Below, one piece after another: positions 23,174 to 34,810 of a DNA stretch of 64,000 nucleotides. Origin of the DNA: Fusarium oxysporum f. sp. lycopersici 4287 (taxonomy: Eukaryota; Ascomycota; Sordariomycetes; Hypocreales; Nectriaceae); the NCBI RefSeq assembly GCF_000149955.1, contig NC_030989.1:4662402-4726401 (forward strand), in the 5' to 3' direction. Numbering within the stretch: the stretch's first letter is position 1; each line of letters starts with the position of its first letter. A program made the position numbers and the translations under genes. The notes under the pieces are model-generated. The model was not told where the DNA came from. It saw only the letters and a list, made by a program, of their open reading frames with translations, and made no database searches.

Positions 23174-23884
23174 TTACATCTTTGACTTGTACTCTCTGTT
23201 CTCCACTTGAACAATTTCCAAATCAACCTTGGTATCCCCTCCTGGCCAAGTCTTAACAAGTCCCTTGTCTGCCTCTCCAAACACAGGATCCATCTTCGGC
23301 TTAGGAACCCTCCATGACTTGCCATAGTCTCCTCCACTCTTCACGAAATCCCATTCTCCGCCGTTATACGCCCCCATCATAGTATATCCATCCAGCTTAA
23401 TCTCGGACAACGCTTTCTTCGGGTCATCGGCCTCAATGCCATGTCCAACGCCTGGCGACAGTAGCTTGAACTCGGCTGCCGGCTTGGTGTTGTGTGTCTT
23501 GTGCGCTACGCCAGCTGGAATGACAAAGACGTCTCCTGCCTCGGCCTCCAACACAATCCCGCCCTTTTCCCAAGCTGATCCGTATGTATTTTCTTGGAGA
23601 TCCTCGGACGTATCACCGACTCCAAAGCGGATTGTTGCAGTACCCGAGAGAACAGCCATGCATTCGTGAGCCTCAGAGTGAAAATGTGACAATTGCGTGT
23701 TTGGGTATCGAAATATCCACTGGACGTCCCATCCGTTCTTGGTAAACATGTTCCAGACCTCGGCGGGGTCGCACTTGGAGCTATTAGGGCGCTTGGCTAA
23801 GACATTCTTGTAGTGCAGAAGCGGTCTTGGTGAGTTCGGAATAAGATCCGTTGGCAGGAGATGGTATTGCTTGACTTCGACCAT
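23174..23884 (-). CDS. Cupin-domain protein
   Basis: Single exon of about 236 residues; there is also an upstream in-frame ATG at 23911 that would add nine residues. The cupin core has the metal-site pattern QLSHFHSEAHECMAVLSGTA (His-x-His and a later Glu) and, about 50 residues on, DVFVIPAGVAHKTHNT with the fourth His. This fits a small single-domain RmlC-like cupin. It could be an isomerase, dioxygenase or binding protein. An inverted copy of the ATCCCNNNCGG motif from the isocyanide synthase promoter lies at 24010-24020, 126 bp upstream, so it may be a member of that cluster. Confidence 0.8.
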   Translation of the reverse strand: MVEVKQYHLLPTDLIPNSPRPLLHYKNVLAKRPNSSKCDPAEVWNMFTKNGWDVQWIFRYPNTQLSHFHSEAHECMAVLSGTATIRFGVGDTSEDLQENTYGSAWEKGGIVLEAEAGDVFVIPAGVAHKTHNTKPAAEFKLLSPGVGHGIEADDPKKALSEIKLDGYTMMGAYNGGEWDFVKSGGDYGKSWRVPKPKMDPVFGEADKGLVKTWPGGDTKVDLEIVQVENREYKSKM

Positions 23885-24009
23885 GATGATTGAGGAGATT
23901 GAGTTTATCATGAACAGGGCTACCCCGCGATCCCATCCTTATTATAGCATGTCATAAGGTTTGGTCGGTAGTCTATCCGAGTCGGAAGTGGATGCCGACC
24001 GAGATATCT

Positions 24010-24020
24010 CCGGACGGGAT
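24010..24020 (-). promoter_or_regulatory. ATCCCNNNCGG motif in cupin promoter
   Basis: On the minus strand this reads ATCCCGTCCGG, matching the three direct copies at 26811-26850. It lies 126 bp upstream of the cupin ATG, in the same orientation relative to the gene. CGG half-sites are typical of Zn2Cys6 factors. Confidence 0.5.
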
Positions 24021-24199
24021 TCCCGGGACGAATCCGTAACTAGACACAATGCACTCTGAGATAAGGTATAGTAGTCAAGGCGTGGACCAATGGGCTTTAA
24101 GTATCAGAAGCAATCTATTGCAGAGATAATCTATATGAAACCTTCAAATCCACATCAATGAAATATACTCAAATCTGCCACCCAAATAATAGTAGTACA

Positions 24200-26282
24200 C
24201 TAGTCAAAGTGAATTCTCCACAGCTCACGATCAATCCCCGCAGTGAAATCACTCCTGGTATGCATCATCAAGATGTTATCGCTGACCAGAATATCGCCCT
24301 TATCCCAAGCATAGTACAACGCAACCCGACGATCATAAAGAACCGAGTCGATAGTTTCGCAGATAGCAGCACTCTCAGTAACCTCAAGTCCGTCAATCGT
24401 AATATCCGAAGCATCAAATCGTGTCTTGGACTGAGGCCAAGGCTCGTGGTATCGAAGACATGGCTTGCCGGTCGTAGGATGGTCGATAGCTAGAGGCAGG
24501 CCTCTCAGGACGGTGTTGTCGAATGCTGATGTAGACACACTCCAGGTGAGGTTGGAGATGTCCTGCTTCAACCATGATGGGAGGTACTTGAAGAATAGAG
24601 TTGATGAAGAGAAAAGGGTGAAACCGGTATCTCTAGGTGAGGATGTAGCGCCCTGGAAGAGCTGGAATCTAATCATACGGTCAGTTGTTGGATCTTATTC
24701 TTCAAAATCGCACTTACTGAGGTGGAGTCGAGACTGTCTTTTCATTTCCATTCTCATCTGTCTGCTTGACGACCTTGAACAGACCATCGTAGTGGAATGG
24801 CATAGGCTCTGCAGATAGAACGTTGTTCAGGCCTCGAGTATCTTGCCCTCGGTCCTTGACTTCAAGCAACAGGCCGAACTTCCAAGGTAAGGGTGTTCCG
24901 AAACGGTGGCTGAAGTCAATGAAGCGGTCACGATTAGGCTTCTTGACAAATCCCTTGAGAACAACGGGCGAGTTGATTTCTGACAAGGCGCGAACTTTCT
25001 TCGTGTCGATGTCTTCAAGTGTAAGGGAGCCAGCTCCATTTGCAGGACGAATTATCAGACCAGCGGGGTACATCGGGTCGACGGCAATGCCGCCCTTGTC
25101 TTCTGCCCACGATAGTAGAGGCGACTTCTCGCGATAATGCGAAGGTCTTCCGTTGTCGTAGACCAGTTCGAGACTCTCATCGTTGTCAAACTCAGATCGC
25201 ATCCCTGTTCTGATGGTACCGTCTAGTCTGTAAGCCACGCTGCAATGCCAGGGCGTGGTGTAGAGTTGCTCGGTAGGCAAAAGGCTGATGGAAAGCTTGA
25301 CAGCCCCAGTTGAGGGATGGATTGACAGGCGAACATGGTCAGGATACTTTTGTCGAACAGCATTGGCAAAGGCCTGCAAAGTCAGTACGCGACTTACTCT
25401 GAATCAGGAGAGTTTGCCACTTACATCACCACGAGCCATCATTTGCTTCGCAATGTACTCAATTCCTCTCTTATACTTTGACTTGCTGCGGTTCCCATCA
25501 ACCGGATACACTGTTTCCAGATCTGTTTGAAGAAACTTGATGTATCCGCGGTAAGTCATGCACTGGTCATCTGATTGGCGGACTTCGTCCCAACTCCATC
25601 CGGGCTTGCTGAAGGTGTTGAGAAGTGCACGTCGAAAGTTTGATGCGTTGGCAACATAGGTCATCTCCTCGAGGTCTTTTGGTAGATCGATCTCAACAAG
25701 ATCACGAAGTCGTGCGAAGGAGATGTTGTGAAATTCCTTCTCAGCTGCCATCGAGCGAAGAGTCTCGCCGTATGCCCAGACATCTCTATCTGGGACACCA
25801 AGCAGGTCTGTCTTCGTTAGCTAGGTTCTTTGATAGTTTTGTCATGTGAACCTGCCATTATATACTAATCCATCGGAAATGATAGTAAGTTTGGCACCTG
25901 GCGCATATACATCACCAATAGCGCTGCAAAGTCCGCTCAGGTGAGCAAGAGCAATCTCTTCACCCTTATCAGGGAGCTTTCCCAAAGTCTTTGATGTCGA
26001 GTTTGGTGACTTGAAAGGGAAAGCTGGTAGGCACATAGGGACTGGCTTGCCAGCCTTGACGTGCGTGTAGATGAGAGCGATGAATTTGAGAGTTGACTCG
26101 TCGGAATGTGAGTAGAGGTTGTCGTCTTGTTTCATGCGATATCTTCCGATGATATCAAGGATTTTGCTTGATGTCTCAAGAGCCGCCCTATCGACAGCTG
26201 TGGTCAATGGTTCAGCAGAGACATTGTGAGCGGCAGTCCCAAAAGGGAAGGGGATCACGGGACGAAGACTGGATACAGCCAT
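24200..26282 (-). CDS. Isocyanide synthase fused to TauD-like 2-oxoglutarate dioxygenase
   Basis: Four exons (25856-26282, 25425-25807, 24718-25373, 24200-24668) give about 644 residues. The N-terminal about 330 residues match pyoverdine/dityrosine biosynthesis PF05141 (Dit1/PvcA-type isocyanide synthase): PVPMCLPAFPFKSPN, IISDGLVYNDLLGVPDRDVW and HCSVAYRLDG. The C-terminal half is TauD/PvcB-like with the facial triad PMPFHYDG (His-x-Asp) and a distal His in ILMMHTRSDF, and a C-terminal Arg in ELWRIHFD that binds 2-oxoglutarate. Known enzymes turn an amino acid into its isonitrile with a ribose-5-phosphate carbon; the fused oxygenase would then oxidise or decarboxylate-desaturate it. Divergent from the FAD monooxygenase. 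The first intron (25808-25855) uses a GC donor, which keeps the YND/LLGV junction in frame. Confidence 0.88.
25808..25855 (-). other. GC-AG intron in isocyanide synthase gene
   Basis: The family motif DGLVYNDLLGVPD is restored only if the exon ends at 25856 and the intron begins GCAGGT and ends GACAG (48 nt). No GT donor nearby gives the right phase. The CCTAGCTAAC stretch inside supplies a branch point. Confidence 0.65.
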
Positions 26283-27127
26283 GGTAAAATAAAAGATTAT
26301 GATCGCTTGATGAGTGTTCGTTGGTATGTAAATGAAGTTGAATGTTAAACTTGACCAGATGAAGGATATAGTCAGGGAGACAAGAGGATATAAATCTTGC
26401 AGTCTACTATCTGCTATCAACATGTGAGCTACAAGTTACATACTCCCAACTCATCCATCCCTCCATAGTCCCATTTTCGTTTTACTAAGACAATTTGCGA
26501 AAAACACCGAGTCGTCTCAGCAGTGGGCCATCGTACAACAACCCAATTGCGTGGCAAAACAATTACCCTCGTCACACATCGCCTAATCCGAGAAAAAGGC
26601 ATGACACAAAATCGCTTCATCAGGAAGCTCATAAAATTGTCCAAACCCCCCTGTCAACTTGCACGGATGTGAAATCCTAGAGTAGAAGGTATCAATATGG
26701 ATGCCAAGCCACACTTTTCGTCATTGTATTTCCGTATTGATGAAATGCTAGTCGGGATGGGGCTAAAAACTTGGATTTTCGCAAGGGGATGGTCCGTGGA
26801 GATGATCAGCATCCCGCGCGGCTATCCCGTTCGGTTGTTATCCCACCCGGCCAAGTTCAAAGTTCCCCGGCATTGAATGATTCCCGGGCCATTGTGATGG
26901 TGTAACAAGCTAGGATATGGTTATTCAGATGAGACATTTCAAAATTTTATCCTTGACTTGCTGAGGTGGTTTGATCAAGCCGAGTTAGGTAGGTCGATGG
27001 AGAGCTCGTGTAAGATAGGACTTTGGTGATTTATCTGGGCCTTTCCCGCCAATTACATAGAACTGTAATATCAAGAACTCCAAAACTTAAACTTTGAAAT
27101 CGAAGTTATTCGCAGACATTCAAAATC
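26283..27127. promoter_or_regulatory. Divergent promoter of isocyanide synthase and FAD monooxygenase
   Basis: About 845 bp with no gene. It contains three direct copies of ATCCCNNNCGG at 26811-26850 and further GC-rich tracts (TCCCCGG, TTCCCGGG near 26865-26890). This is a likely shared control region for the two divergent cluster genes. Confidence 0.6.
26811..26850 (+). promoter_or_regulatory. Three direct repeats of ATCCCNNNCGG (putative Zn2Cys6 operator)
   Basis: ATCCCGCGCGG at 26811-26821, ATCCCGTTCGG at 26824-26834 and ATCCCACCCGG at 26840-26850. The outer ATCCC and CGG are invariant while the three central bases vary, which is the pattern expected of a dimer site rather than a simple duplication. 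Confidence 0.6.
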
Positions 27128-28845
27128 ATGGAGCAAGTTGATGTTACTATCGTTGGTGGCGGTCCTGCTGGACTCTTTGTTGCCCTTCTCCTTCAACCAT
27201 TGGGCATCTCAGTCCGAGTCCTGGGTAAGTTGCACTAGACTCTGAGTTGATTGAGAAGCGAGTCTAACAAATTTACAGATGAGAAGCCTTGTAGTCTAGA
27301 GCTTGGTCGTGCTGATGCACTCAACGCTCGAACTCAGCAGTATTTCGAGGTTGCTGGCATCCTCGATGAGCTTTTGCCTGATGGTCTCAAATGCAACAGT
27401 AAGCAGACCTAGAAACTTTAAAGTCATAGTCTAACAATAACAGCGAGCTCTACTTTCAAAGCGGGCGATTTCAAGTCTCGCCAGAATGCTTGGTGGGTTG
27501 GTATCGAGCATGCCTTTCACAAGAACTTCCTTATGATCGGACAGCCTGTCGTTGAACAGGTGATGCGCAATCGTCTCGGCGATGCAGTAAGCTACAACGA
27601 GCACGTTATCAGCATTGCTGAGGAAGACGATTCTGTCACCGTCATGACAAGCTCAGGTCGAAAGGTCCGCAGCAAATATGCTGTTGGGGCTGATGGTGCA
27701 CGATCATTTGTCAGAAACACGCTAGATATCAGTTTCACTGGTACCAAGCCGGAGATGACTTGGGCAGTTCTTGATACCTTCTTGGACACTGATTTCCCTG
27801 TCTGTCCTGAGATCATCACGTTCGAGCTTGATGGAGAGTCTCGAGTTGCGTGGATCCCAAGAGAACGAGGAATGTCTCGGTTCTATGTTCTTCTTAAGGG
27901 TGAGATCACGCAGCAGCTGGCTGAGCAGTCTATCAGAGAACATCTAGCACCATATCGAGTGGAATTTACGAAAACGGAATGGTTCAGCACATTTCATGGT
28001 ATTTCTCCCGAAAATGTTATTTCTCGCATACTAATCTGGTCTCAGTCAAGGAACGGCTTGCTGGTACCTTTATCTCCAAGGAAGGTCATGGAAGAATCAT
28101 CTTGGCCGGAGATGCTGCTCACGTTCATTCCGTCAACGGCGGCCAAGGCTTAAACACAGGTGTCTCCGATGCTTTCGCTTTGTCCTGGCGTCTCTCAGCA
28201 CTCGCACGCCCATCCAACCTTACTCCCGAAGCAAGAGACGATATTCTTCGCAGCTACGACATCGAGCGGAGATCCACCGCCGCTCAAGTCATCGGAGTGG
28301 CTGCAGCACTAGTCAGGGACACCATACACACAGCCAAGAAATATGTCTCCACAATCGAACGAAATGCCGGCTTTATCACAGGTGCGTTCACCATCAGAGT
28401 TACATATCACCAACTAACGTAGCAAGGCATGGGTGTCAACTACAGCGAGTTTGCCACTCCACTGATCCAGGGTACGGAACTTGGCATCTGGAAACCTGGA
28501 TATCGCTGTCCCGAGGTGGTAATAACTGGATCTTCCGGTAAAACGTCGCGACTCTATGAAAACGTCTCTTATGGAGATTTCATCGTCCTGGCTATCGGAA
28601 GACGACTTCCGGCGATCTCCGTCTCGGCTCCCGTTTACACTATTCTGCCCAATGGGTCGACTAATGGCCATATGGGATGTCACCAAAACAGGGATGGAGA
28701 CAAGAACTTCACTGCTGATTGGGTCAAGAACGAGGACTCGGCTATTGTGATTGTTCGGCCGGATATGTATATCGGATATGTTGGCACTTTCGAGGACGAG
28801 GCCTGGAAGGGATACTTGGATTCCTACTTTGTAAAGTCTCGATAA
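27128..28845 (+). CDS. FAD-dependent aromatic monooxygenase, phenol 2-monooxygenase-like
   Basis: Five exons with introns 27225-27278, 27399-27443, 27999-28045 and 28382-28426 encode about 508 residues. The N-terminus has the dinucleotide motif VTIVGGGPAGLFVALLL; YAVGADGARSFVR is the DG motif that contacts FAD and NAD(P)H; GRIILAGDAAHVHSVNGGQG is the second FAD site. A C-terminal thioredoxin-like domain (from about residue 390; DSAIVIVRPDMYIGYVG) is typical of the phenol hydroxylase subfamily. It hydroxylates an aromatic ring using NAD(P)H and oxygen. Divergent from the isocyanide synthase, with which it shares a motif-bearing promoter, so a tailoring role on a tyrosine- or tryptophan-derived isonitrile is inferred. 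Confidence 0.87.
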
Positions 28846-29782
28846 GGTTTTAGGGTAGTTATCGGTTGTAAATTATTTGTTTTGACTGTTCAAAATACTA
28901 GACTTTGCACTGCATCACTCTCAATTCTATTTACAGCTCGTGACATTTGATGAAATTTTCCACTTCATTAACTCTCTTCTCGATGTACTCCAATTTTGAC
29001 TTAAACAGCATTTCGAACTTCGGACTCTATTTTCTATCTCAATCTAGTCTGTGGTCTGATGTGATCAATTTTTCAGCCCCCAATGTACCTTTGTTAAAGC
29101 CCCCAACATCCTCATCACCGAAATCACTATCTCTGTCAAAGATCTACAGTGATATCCTGTCTGCAAAGTCTTATCGTAAGGAATTACCATTCTTGGCAGT
29201 GCCTGCATCATGCCATGCCGGCACTAATCCCACATGAACTCAATCTTGCCTGCTTCGCCGCATCACCGCCTTAGTCGCGGTATCCCCCGGGTTACTTAAT
29301 TGAGAGCAGGAAAAATTATTTACCACCTTCCTAGCTTGGTAGCCCTCGGATGTTTCACCAAGTTGGAAGAATGACATGCAAAAATTATGCAAAGGTTCCA
29401 GAGTCCAGGTTGTTGGCCAAGGAATTCGTGGTCAAAACGCGATTTTGATAAGTGGGATAAATATTCTTTCTTCATGTGATTATTACAAATACTCGGACTG
29501 ACTAGATAGTACCCGTTCAGGAGTGGCACAGACATGGCGCCTTGATCTGCTGATGTTGAGTTTTATCTTTTTCATCGAGATCCACTGTGGGGAGAAGTGC
29601 CGAGGTCTATCACCAAAATAGGAAAGCGGGAAAAGTCCTGGAATGGGTTATCCTAGCAAAAGTATTGTCAGAGAAATAGAGATTGATAAGCATAGCGGTT
29701 GTATTTCGGTCCATCTTCCCTTCAATTAGGTATGCTGTTCAGCTTGTAAGTCAAGGACTTTCATCAATGCTTTCGACCAGCA
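28846..29782. other. Intergenic region upstream of MFS transporter
   Basis: About 940 bp with no supportable gene. A GTATCCCCCGGG stretch near 29279 resembles, but does not fit, the cluster motif. An out-of-frame ATG lies 16 nt before the MFS start and could act as a weak upstream start. Confidence 0.4.
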
Positions 29783-31161
29783 ATGGACACTACGAAAGAC
29801 AGAACCGATGATAACCCTCTGGTCGAGAGCAGTTTCTCGGTTGACGATACATCGCCAAAGCCAATCCCAAATGGCGGTTTACTCTCGTGGCTGCAAGTCG
29901 CAGGCTCGTTTTGCCTCTACTTTTGCACCTGGGGTAAGTAATATCACCAAAAAGCATCGGAGAAGAACTAACAAAGAATGGTGCAGGCCTCATAGCAAGC
30001 TTTGGAAGCTTCCAAACCATCTATGAGCGAGATCAGCTGTCAACTCACACGCCATTCCAGATCTCAGTTATTGGTTCTCTCCAGACGTTTCTGATGGTAT
30101 TCTCAGGCTTCATAGTTGGTCCAATTTATGACTCTGGTTACTTTCGACACCTTCTGGCAGTTGGGTCTACCTTCATTGTCACCGGCACTGTACTTCAAAG
30201 CCTGAGTCAAAAGTATTGGCAGTATCTTCTCACTCAAGGCCTTATGATTGGCATTGGCGCCGGTTGTCTATCTATCTTGAGTGTTGCCATCACTTCACTA
30301 TGGTTCACTACAAAATTGCCCTTGGTCAATGGACTTGCAGCTTGCGGTAGTGGACTCGGAGGGTAAGTCAAGAGCATTCATCCCTATTGGTCTCTCTCTG
30401 ACGCAATTCGCAGTGTTCTTCTCCCCATCATGATTCGGGAGCTCAACGCACAGACAAGCTTGCCATGGGCAACAAGGGCTATGGCTTTGTTACTGTTGGT
30501 CCTACTCCTGTTTTCAAACCTTGTGCTTCGACCGGGGCTAAATCCCAACGGACCATCCCAACGAAGGCAACTTCTTGACAAGTCAGCTTTCACTGACTGG
30601 CCTTACGTTCTTTTCGTGGCTGGGTGTTTTTCTGTCTTCTTGGGAATGTACACACCATTCGTCTACGTACAAAGCTACGCCCTAGACAACAACATTGCGT
30701 CTGATCTCTCTGGGAATATGCTTGCTATTCTCAACAGCAGCTCAATCTTTGGCCGTATCCTCCCTGCTTTTCTCGCTCAGAGCCTTGGACCTATGAACAC
30801 TATTATTAGTGCAGCAGTCTTGCTTGCCACGACAAGCTTGTGTCTCATCTCAGCAACTACAACTCCACGATTGCTTGTTACCGTCATCAGCCAAGGATTC
30901 TTCACAGGGTCCTTCTTCGCGCTTCAGCCGACCATCTTTGTCAGACTAACTAGTGATCCTCGAAGAATCGGGACAAGATTTGGTATGGCCTTCTCGGTCA
31001 TGTCTGTCGCGCTGTTATTCGGTCCGCCTGTTGGAGGGGCATTGCGAAGGAGTATGGGGTATACGGCTGCTTGGGTCTGGGCTGGGCTGACTATTTTCAT
31101 TGGAGGCATTTTTATCCTCTGCAGTAGATTGCTGAAGGATAAGAAGTCTTTGATAGTCTGA
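29783..31161 (+). CDS. MFS transporter, monocarboxylate porter-like
   Basis: Start at the ATG at 29783; introns 29934-29986 and 30363-30413 give about 424 residues. The polar N-terminus is followed by about 12 hydrophobic segments. The family signature is near the first helix: GGLLSWLQVAGSF, then SFGSFQTIYERDQL (as in the fungal MCH group), SSSIFGRILPAFLAQSLGP before helix 8 and a loop with RRIGTRFGM. It should be a plasma-membrane or vacuolar transporter exporting a carboxylate or metabolite. Its place between the FAD monooxygenase and amidohydrolase suggests product efflux. No copy of the 11-bp motif was seen in its promoter. Confidence 0.87.
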
Positions 31162-31350
31162 TCTCTAGACTGAGAACCTGTTCTGTAAGCTTCATGTACA
31201 CAAACTGCCCAAGGCAAGCTGAACGGATGAAAGACCATGGCCAATACAATCAAATTTATCGGATAAGTTACAAATATTGACAACCCTATACATGCCACTG
31301 TTGAGTTGTGAATGTATAGTCTTGATAATCTTTTATAATCTTAAATCTAT

Positions 31351-33014
31351 TTAGAATACCCGGGATCCTCCAAACCAGGTCTCCTTCACCTCAGCCTTGA
31401 GTAATGTCTTCGGATCCCATTCCATGTCAACAACAATAAAGTCTGCCAGTTTCCCAGGTGTCAAGCTTCCAACACGATCTTCAGCAAAAACACTTCGCGC
31501 TGCACCTTCTGTACCGGCGACAAATGTCTCACACAAGCCTAATCTAAAATGCTCGTGTACTATCCTGGGATTCTCCGGGTTCTTGGAGGACTGCCTGTTG
31601 ATAGCGACATGGAAATTATGCATAGGCGACCATGGTGATGTAGGGCTATCAGTACCAATCGCCATCAAGGCACCTGCATCAGCGAACTCGCGATATGCAA
31701 ATGCTCTTTCGTATCTCTCCTCCCCAATGAGTTCAGGCCATGTTGTCAATGCTGTTGGGTCTGCGTGAATGGGCTGGATGGATGCTGTTAGACCAAGCTT
31801 TCCAAGCCTCTTAGCGTCTTCTGGGGAAACGAGCTCCAAGTGCTCAATTCTATGCCTTCGACCTGGTGTAGCGTGCTTCTCAATAGCATCAATAGCCATT
31901 CTGACGGCGCCGTCGCCAATCGCATGTAGGGCAACTTGTAAGCCACCAGCATCAGCCTCTTTGACAACGGGTTCGAGGAACTCAGGCTCCCAGATAGGTG
32001 GTGGGCATCCAGAAGTGGCATACGGCTCAGAGAGGTAGGCAGTACATGCGTCGACAATACCGTCGGTGATGACCTTAATTCCAACAAGTCGAAGATTAGG
32101 ACTTGTTGTCGAGTTGTACTGCTTGCTCAGCTCGATGGCTCGCTGCACTTGTTTTGAGTTTTGCTCCAGGTTGGCGGTTGGTTTGATGAGCCAATGGGCT
32201 GCTAATCTCAGTGACAGATTGGGTTCTGTTTCTTTGAGAGTAACGAGTGCATCCCATGCTTCCTCATCCATGGCCATTTCGACTGCGCCAGTGTAGCCAG
32301 CTGCGTTGTACTCCTTCACGGCGGCGCGGATAGCCTCTATTCGTTCATGTTTGGGGGATGACTTTGCTTGGAAAGGCCAAACTGTCCGTTGCGATTAGCT
32401 TTTAGTGCGATAGACAATTTCGTCTGGTGGAACTTACTGATCGACATCATGGCGCCCTCGTCCAAAAGCCCAGATGGCTTTCCATCTACATCACGATAAA
32501 TCTTGCCACCAGCTGGATCTGGCATACCATCAACCTCAAGCTCCTCTAGAGCCGCGGTATTGCACCAGCAGGAGTGTAAAGAGCCTGCATCGATGAAAAT
32601 AGGTCGTGGATCAAGATCATCTAGCATTGCTGCCGTAACCCCACCCGGCGTCATGTAATGCCTCCATCCTTTGCAAAGGATAGTTGGTGTCTCTGGGTTT
32701 TCAGCAGCGTATTTTCGGATACATGAACGGATGTCCTCAAGTGAAGTACACCTTGAAAGGTCGAGCTTTCGGAGCGATTGACCGAGTAGGAGGAGATGCA
32801 TATGGCCATCGATGAAGCTGGGAAGAACGACGCGCTGATCAAGATTGCGAATGTGGATGTCTGAACCTAGAGTCTGGGAGATCTCATTACGAGACCCGAC
32901 CGCGACAATTTTGTCGTCTTGGATGAGCATGCAATCTGAGAAATGGGCGTTGCCGTTGAGGCCTGTCTCTGTCTTGGACAGGATCCGGCCGTTGACGAAT
33001 AATGTTTTTGCCAT
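31351..33014 (-). CDS. Amidohydrolase (amidohydro_3, YtcJ-like)
   Basis: Two exons (32438-33014 and 31351-32381; intron 32382-32437) encode about 535 residues. The N-terminus has the composite domain and the metal motif VLPSFIDGHMHL; the middle has IDAGSLHSCWCNTAAL, where a Lys is often carboxylated further on; HAIGDGAVRMAID and HRIEHLELVSPED supply the later metal His residues; GTDSPTSPWSPM gives the catalytic Asp. The family hydrolyses amide or formamide bonds. The last-exon terminus (TPGKLADFIVVD) is typical. Next to an isocyanide synthase, a formamide hydrolase would fit, since isonitriles are hydrated to N-formyl compounds, but this is inference. Convergent with the MFS gene. Confidence 0.85.
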
Positions 33015-33983
33015 GGTGTCTTGGGAACAAGGACTGGCGGTTCAATATCTCAAGTAAAAGAGAGTTGTGAGATCAAAAGAAAAAACGAAGCTTAACAAAC
33101 GTTTCGATGTTTGGGGTTTGAGAATTGTATCTCCAAGATCAACTTTTATCGTAGTCGTCTGATCAGCTCTACCCCAACTGAATTCCGAGCTTCCTTCCCA
33201 GTGTGCAAGCCTGATGGCCCCATAACAAAGTCTTCGGCTCAGCCGTTTATCCAATTAGCATTCTCAGAGAGATAAAGCACTGACTCGGCCGTTAGTTCCC
33301 CGCTCAGGCCCCAAAACGAATCCCCAATGTTTCCCCATTTCCGAGCGTGTCTGATCGTAATGCGGAATTAAAGTCGCAGATTATTAGTAACAGATTCTTC
33401 AAAATGGAGATGGTGGATATTAATTCATTACCTAAGATATCAGGTAGTTAATAGAAGATGAAGAAGATAAGGGATTATTGTCTGGTTCATGAATGCATTG
33501 ACGAATTCGTATCTATACTATTGAGTTTGTGATGCATTGGGTTTATACAAGCCAGAGTCAACAGCTCGCTTCGAGTATCATGTCCCGATATTCGTTCAGA
33601 CTACGCCCTACAGCAGCAAGCATCCACTAACTATCCCGCCCTTCATATCATAACTCGCTAAGCACTGGGTCGGAAAGCAATGGCTTAAGGGCCCATACTC
33701 GGTTGTTCGATAACCCACTCAAACTAGGAATTGGTCAACCAGTCAGCATGCCTGACAATTCCCAGAGTCTAATGACTGACGATGATCGTAAAACTCTTAT
33801 CGCGTGGAGCTCACGCACGTTCAGACTCTTCCCCACGGGGTTGTCGGTCCAAGGGATTGGATACCCGGTACGAGATTGCCTTGTCGAGGATATAATAGGA
33901 TCTTCCTCCCCGGGTCAGGTAACTTCTTCAACCTTCTTTTCCCATCAAACCATTTGTCTTCTTAGCTTTTGTGTTCTTTCACA
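33015..33983. other. Intergenic region between divergent amidohydrolase and permease genes
   Basis: About 970 bp, no supportable gene. Short frames near 33,700 lack family likeness. Confidence 0.4.
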
Positions 33984-34616
33984 ATGAGTCATCCCAAAAT
34001 CACAAACGACTCCGACGTTATCGTTGCGGGCGAAAAACAAGATGGCATCCACCGTCAGGCATCCTTCAGCGAAGCCACTGCCCAGATGTTCCAAACCGAC
34101 CTCGAAAAAGAAAAGACCATCCAAGGCACAGCTCACTTCCATCGCCTAGGCTGGAAGCGCCTTACCGTCGTCCTCATCGTCCAGGCTATTGCCCTCGGTA
34201 GTCTCAGTCTCCCTGGAGCTTTTGCTACCCTCGGAATGGTCGCTGGCGTTATATCCTGCATTGGCATCGGGCTCATCGCTATGTATGCTAGTTACATGGT
34301 TGGTCTTGTCAAGCTTAAATACCCTGATGTTGATCATTATGTCGACGCTGGTCGGCTTTTGATGGGAGGCTTTGGAGATAAGCTGTTCGCTGTTGTCTTC
34401 TTGGGGCTGTTGATCTTGGCTACTGGCTCTCACTGCTTGACCGGAACCATTGCCCTCGTCAAGATCACGGGCAGCAGCGTATGTACCCTCGCCTTTGGGG
34501 TTATCTCTGCTGTTATCCTTATGGTGCTTGCGATCCCACCTTCGTTCACTGAGATTGCGATCCTCGGTTACATCGACTTTATCTCTATCATCCTTGCGAT
34601 CGGTACCACTATGATC
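33984..34616 (+). pseudogene. Amino-acid permease, 5' part (interrupted)
   Basis: The ATG at 33984 opens an N-terminal polar region and then transmembrane helices typical of the PF01490 amino-acid/auxin permease family (LGWKRLTVVLIVQAIALGSL, ISCIGIGLIAMYASYMVG). The frame reads into GTTM and is then broken by the 4.9-kb retroelement. It resumes at 39520 as ATGIQRSDAPGG with no loss of residues, apart from the duplicated TGATC. The intact gene would encode a neutral or aromatic amino-acid transporter of about 450 residues. As it stands, translation would enter the LTR and stop, so the gene is probably null. Confidence 0.85.
34612..34616. repeat. Target-site duplication, left copy (TGATC)
   Basis: TGATC at 34612-34616 is repeated at 39520-39524, directly after the right LTR. 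Five bp is the usual duplication made by Ty1/copia integrases. Confidence 0.9.
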
Positions 34617-34810
34617 TGTTGGAAAATCCGGGAATCCCCTTCCCTTCAGGATTCAGACTGTTAGTCTGAAAGTCCTAGATTTAAAGTTCAAAGTCCTAGA
34701 TACAATCATCTAGAGATATAAACCCGAGAATAACTCTCAGCTCAATAATGAACAACCAAGTTTCATAAAAATACATTTTCACCCAGCACTACTGCGCAAT
34801 ATAAACAACA
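34617..34810 (+). repeat. 5' LTR (194 bp)
   Basis: Begins TGTTGGAAAATCC and ends ATAAACAACA. It includes a 7-bp inverted repeat TCAGACT/AGTCTGA and two copies of AAAGTCCTAGAT 20-odd bp apart, plus a TATAAA-like stretch (AGATATAAACC) that may be its promoter. Confidence 0.92.
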
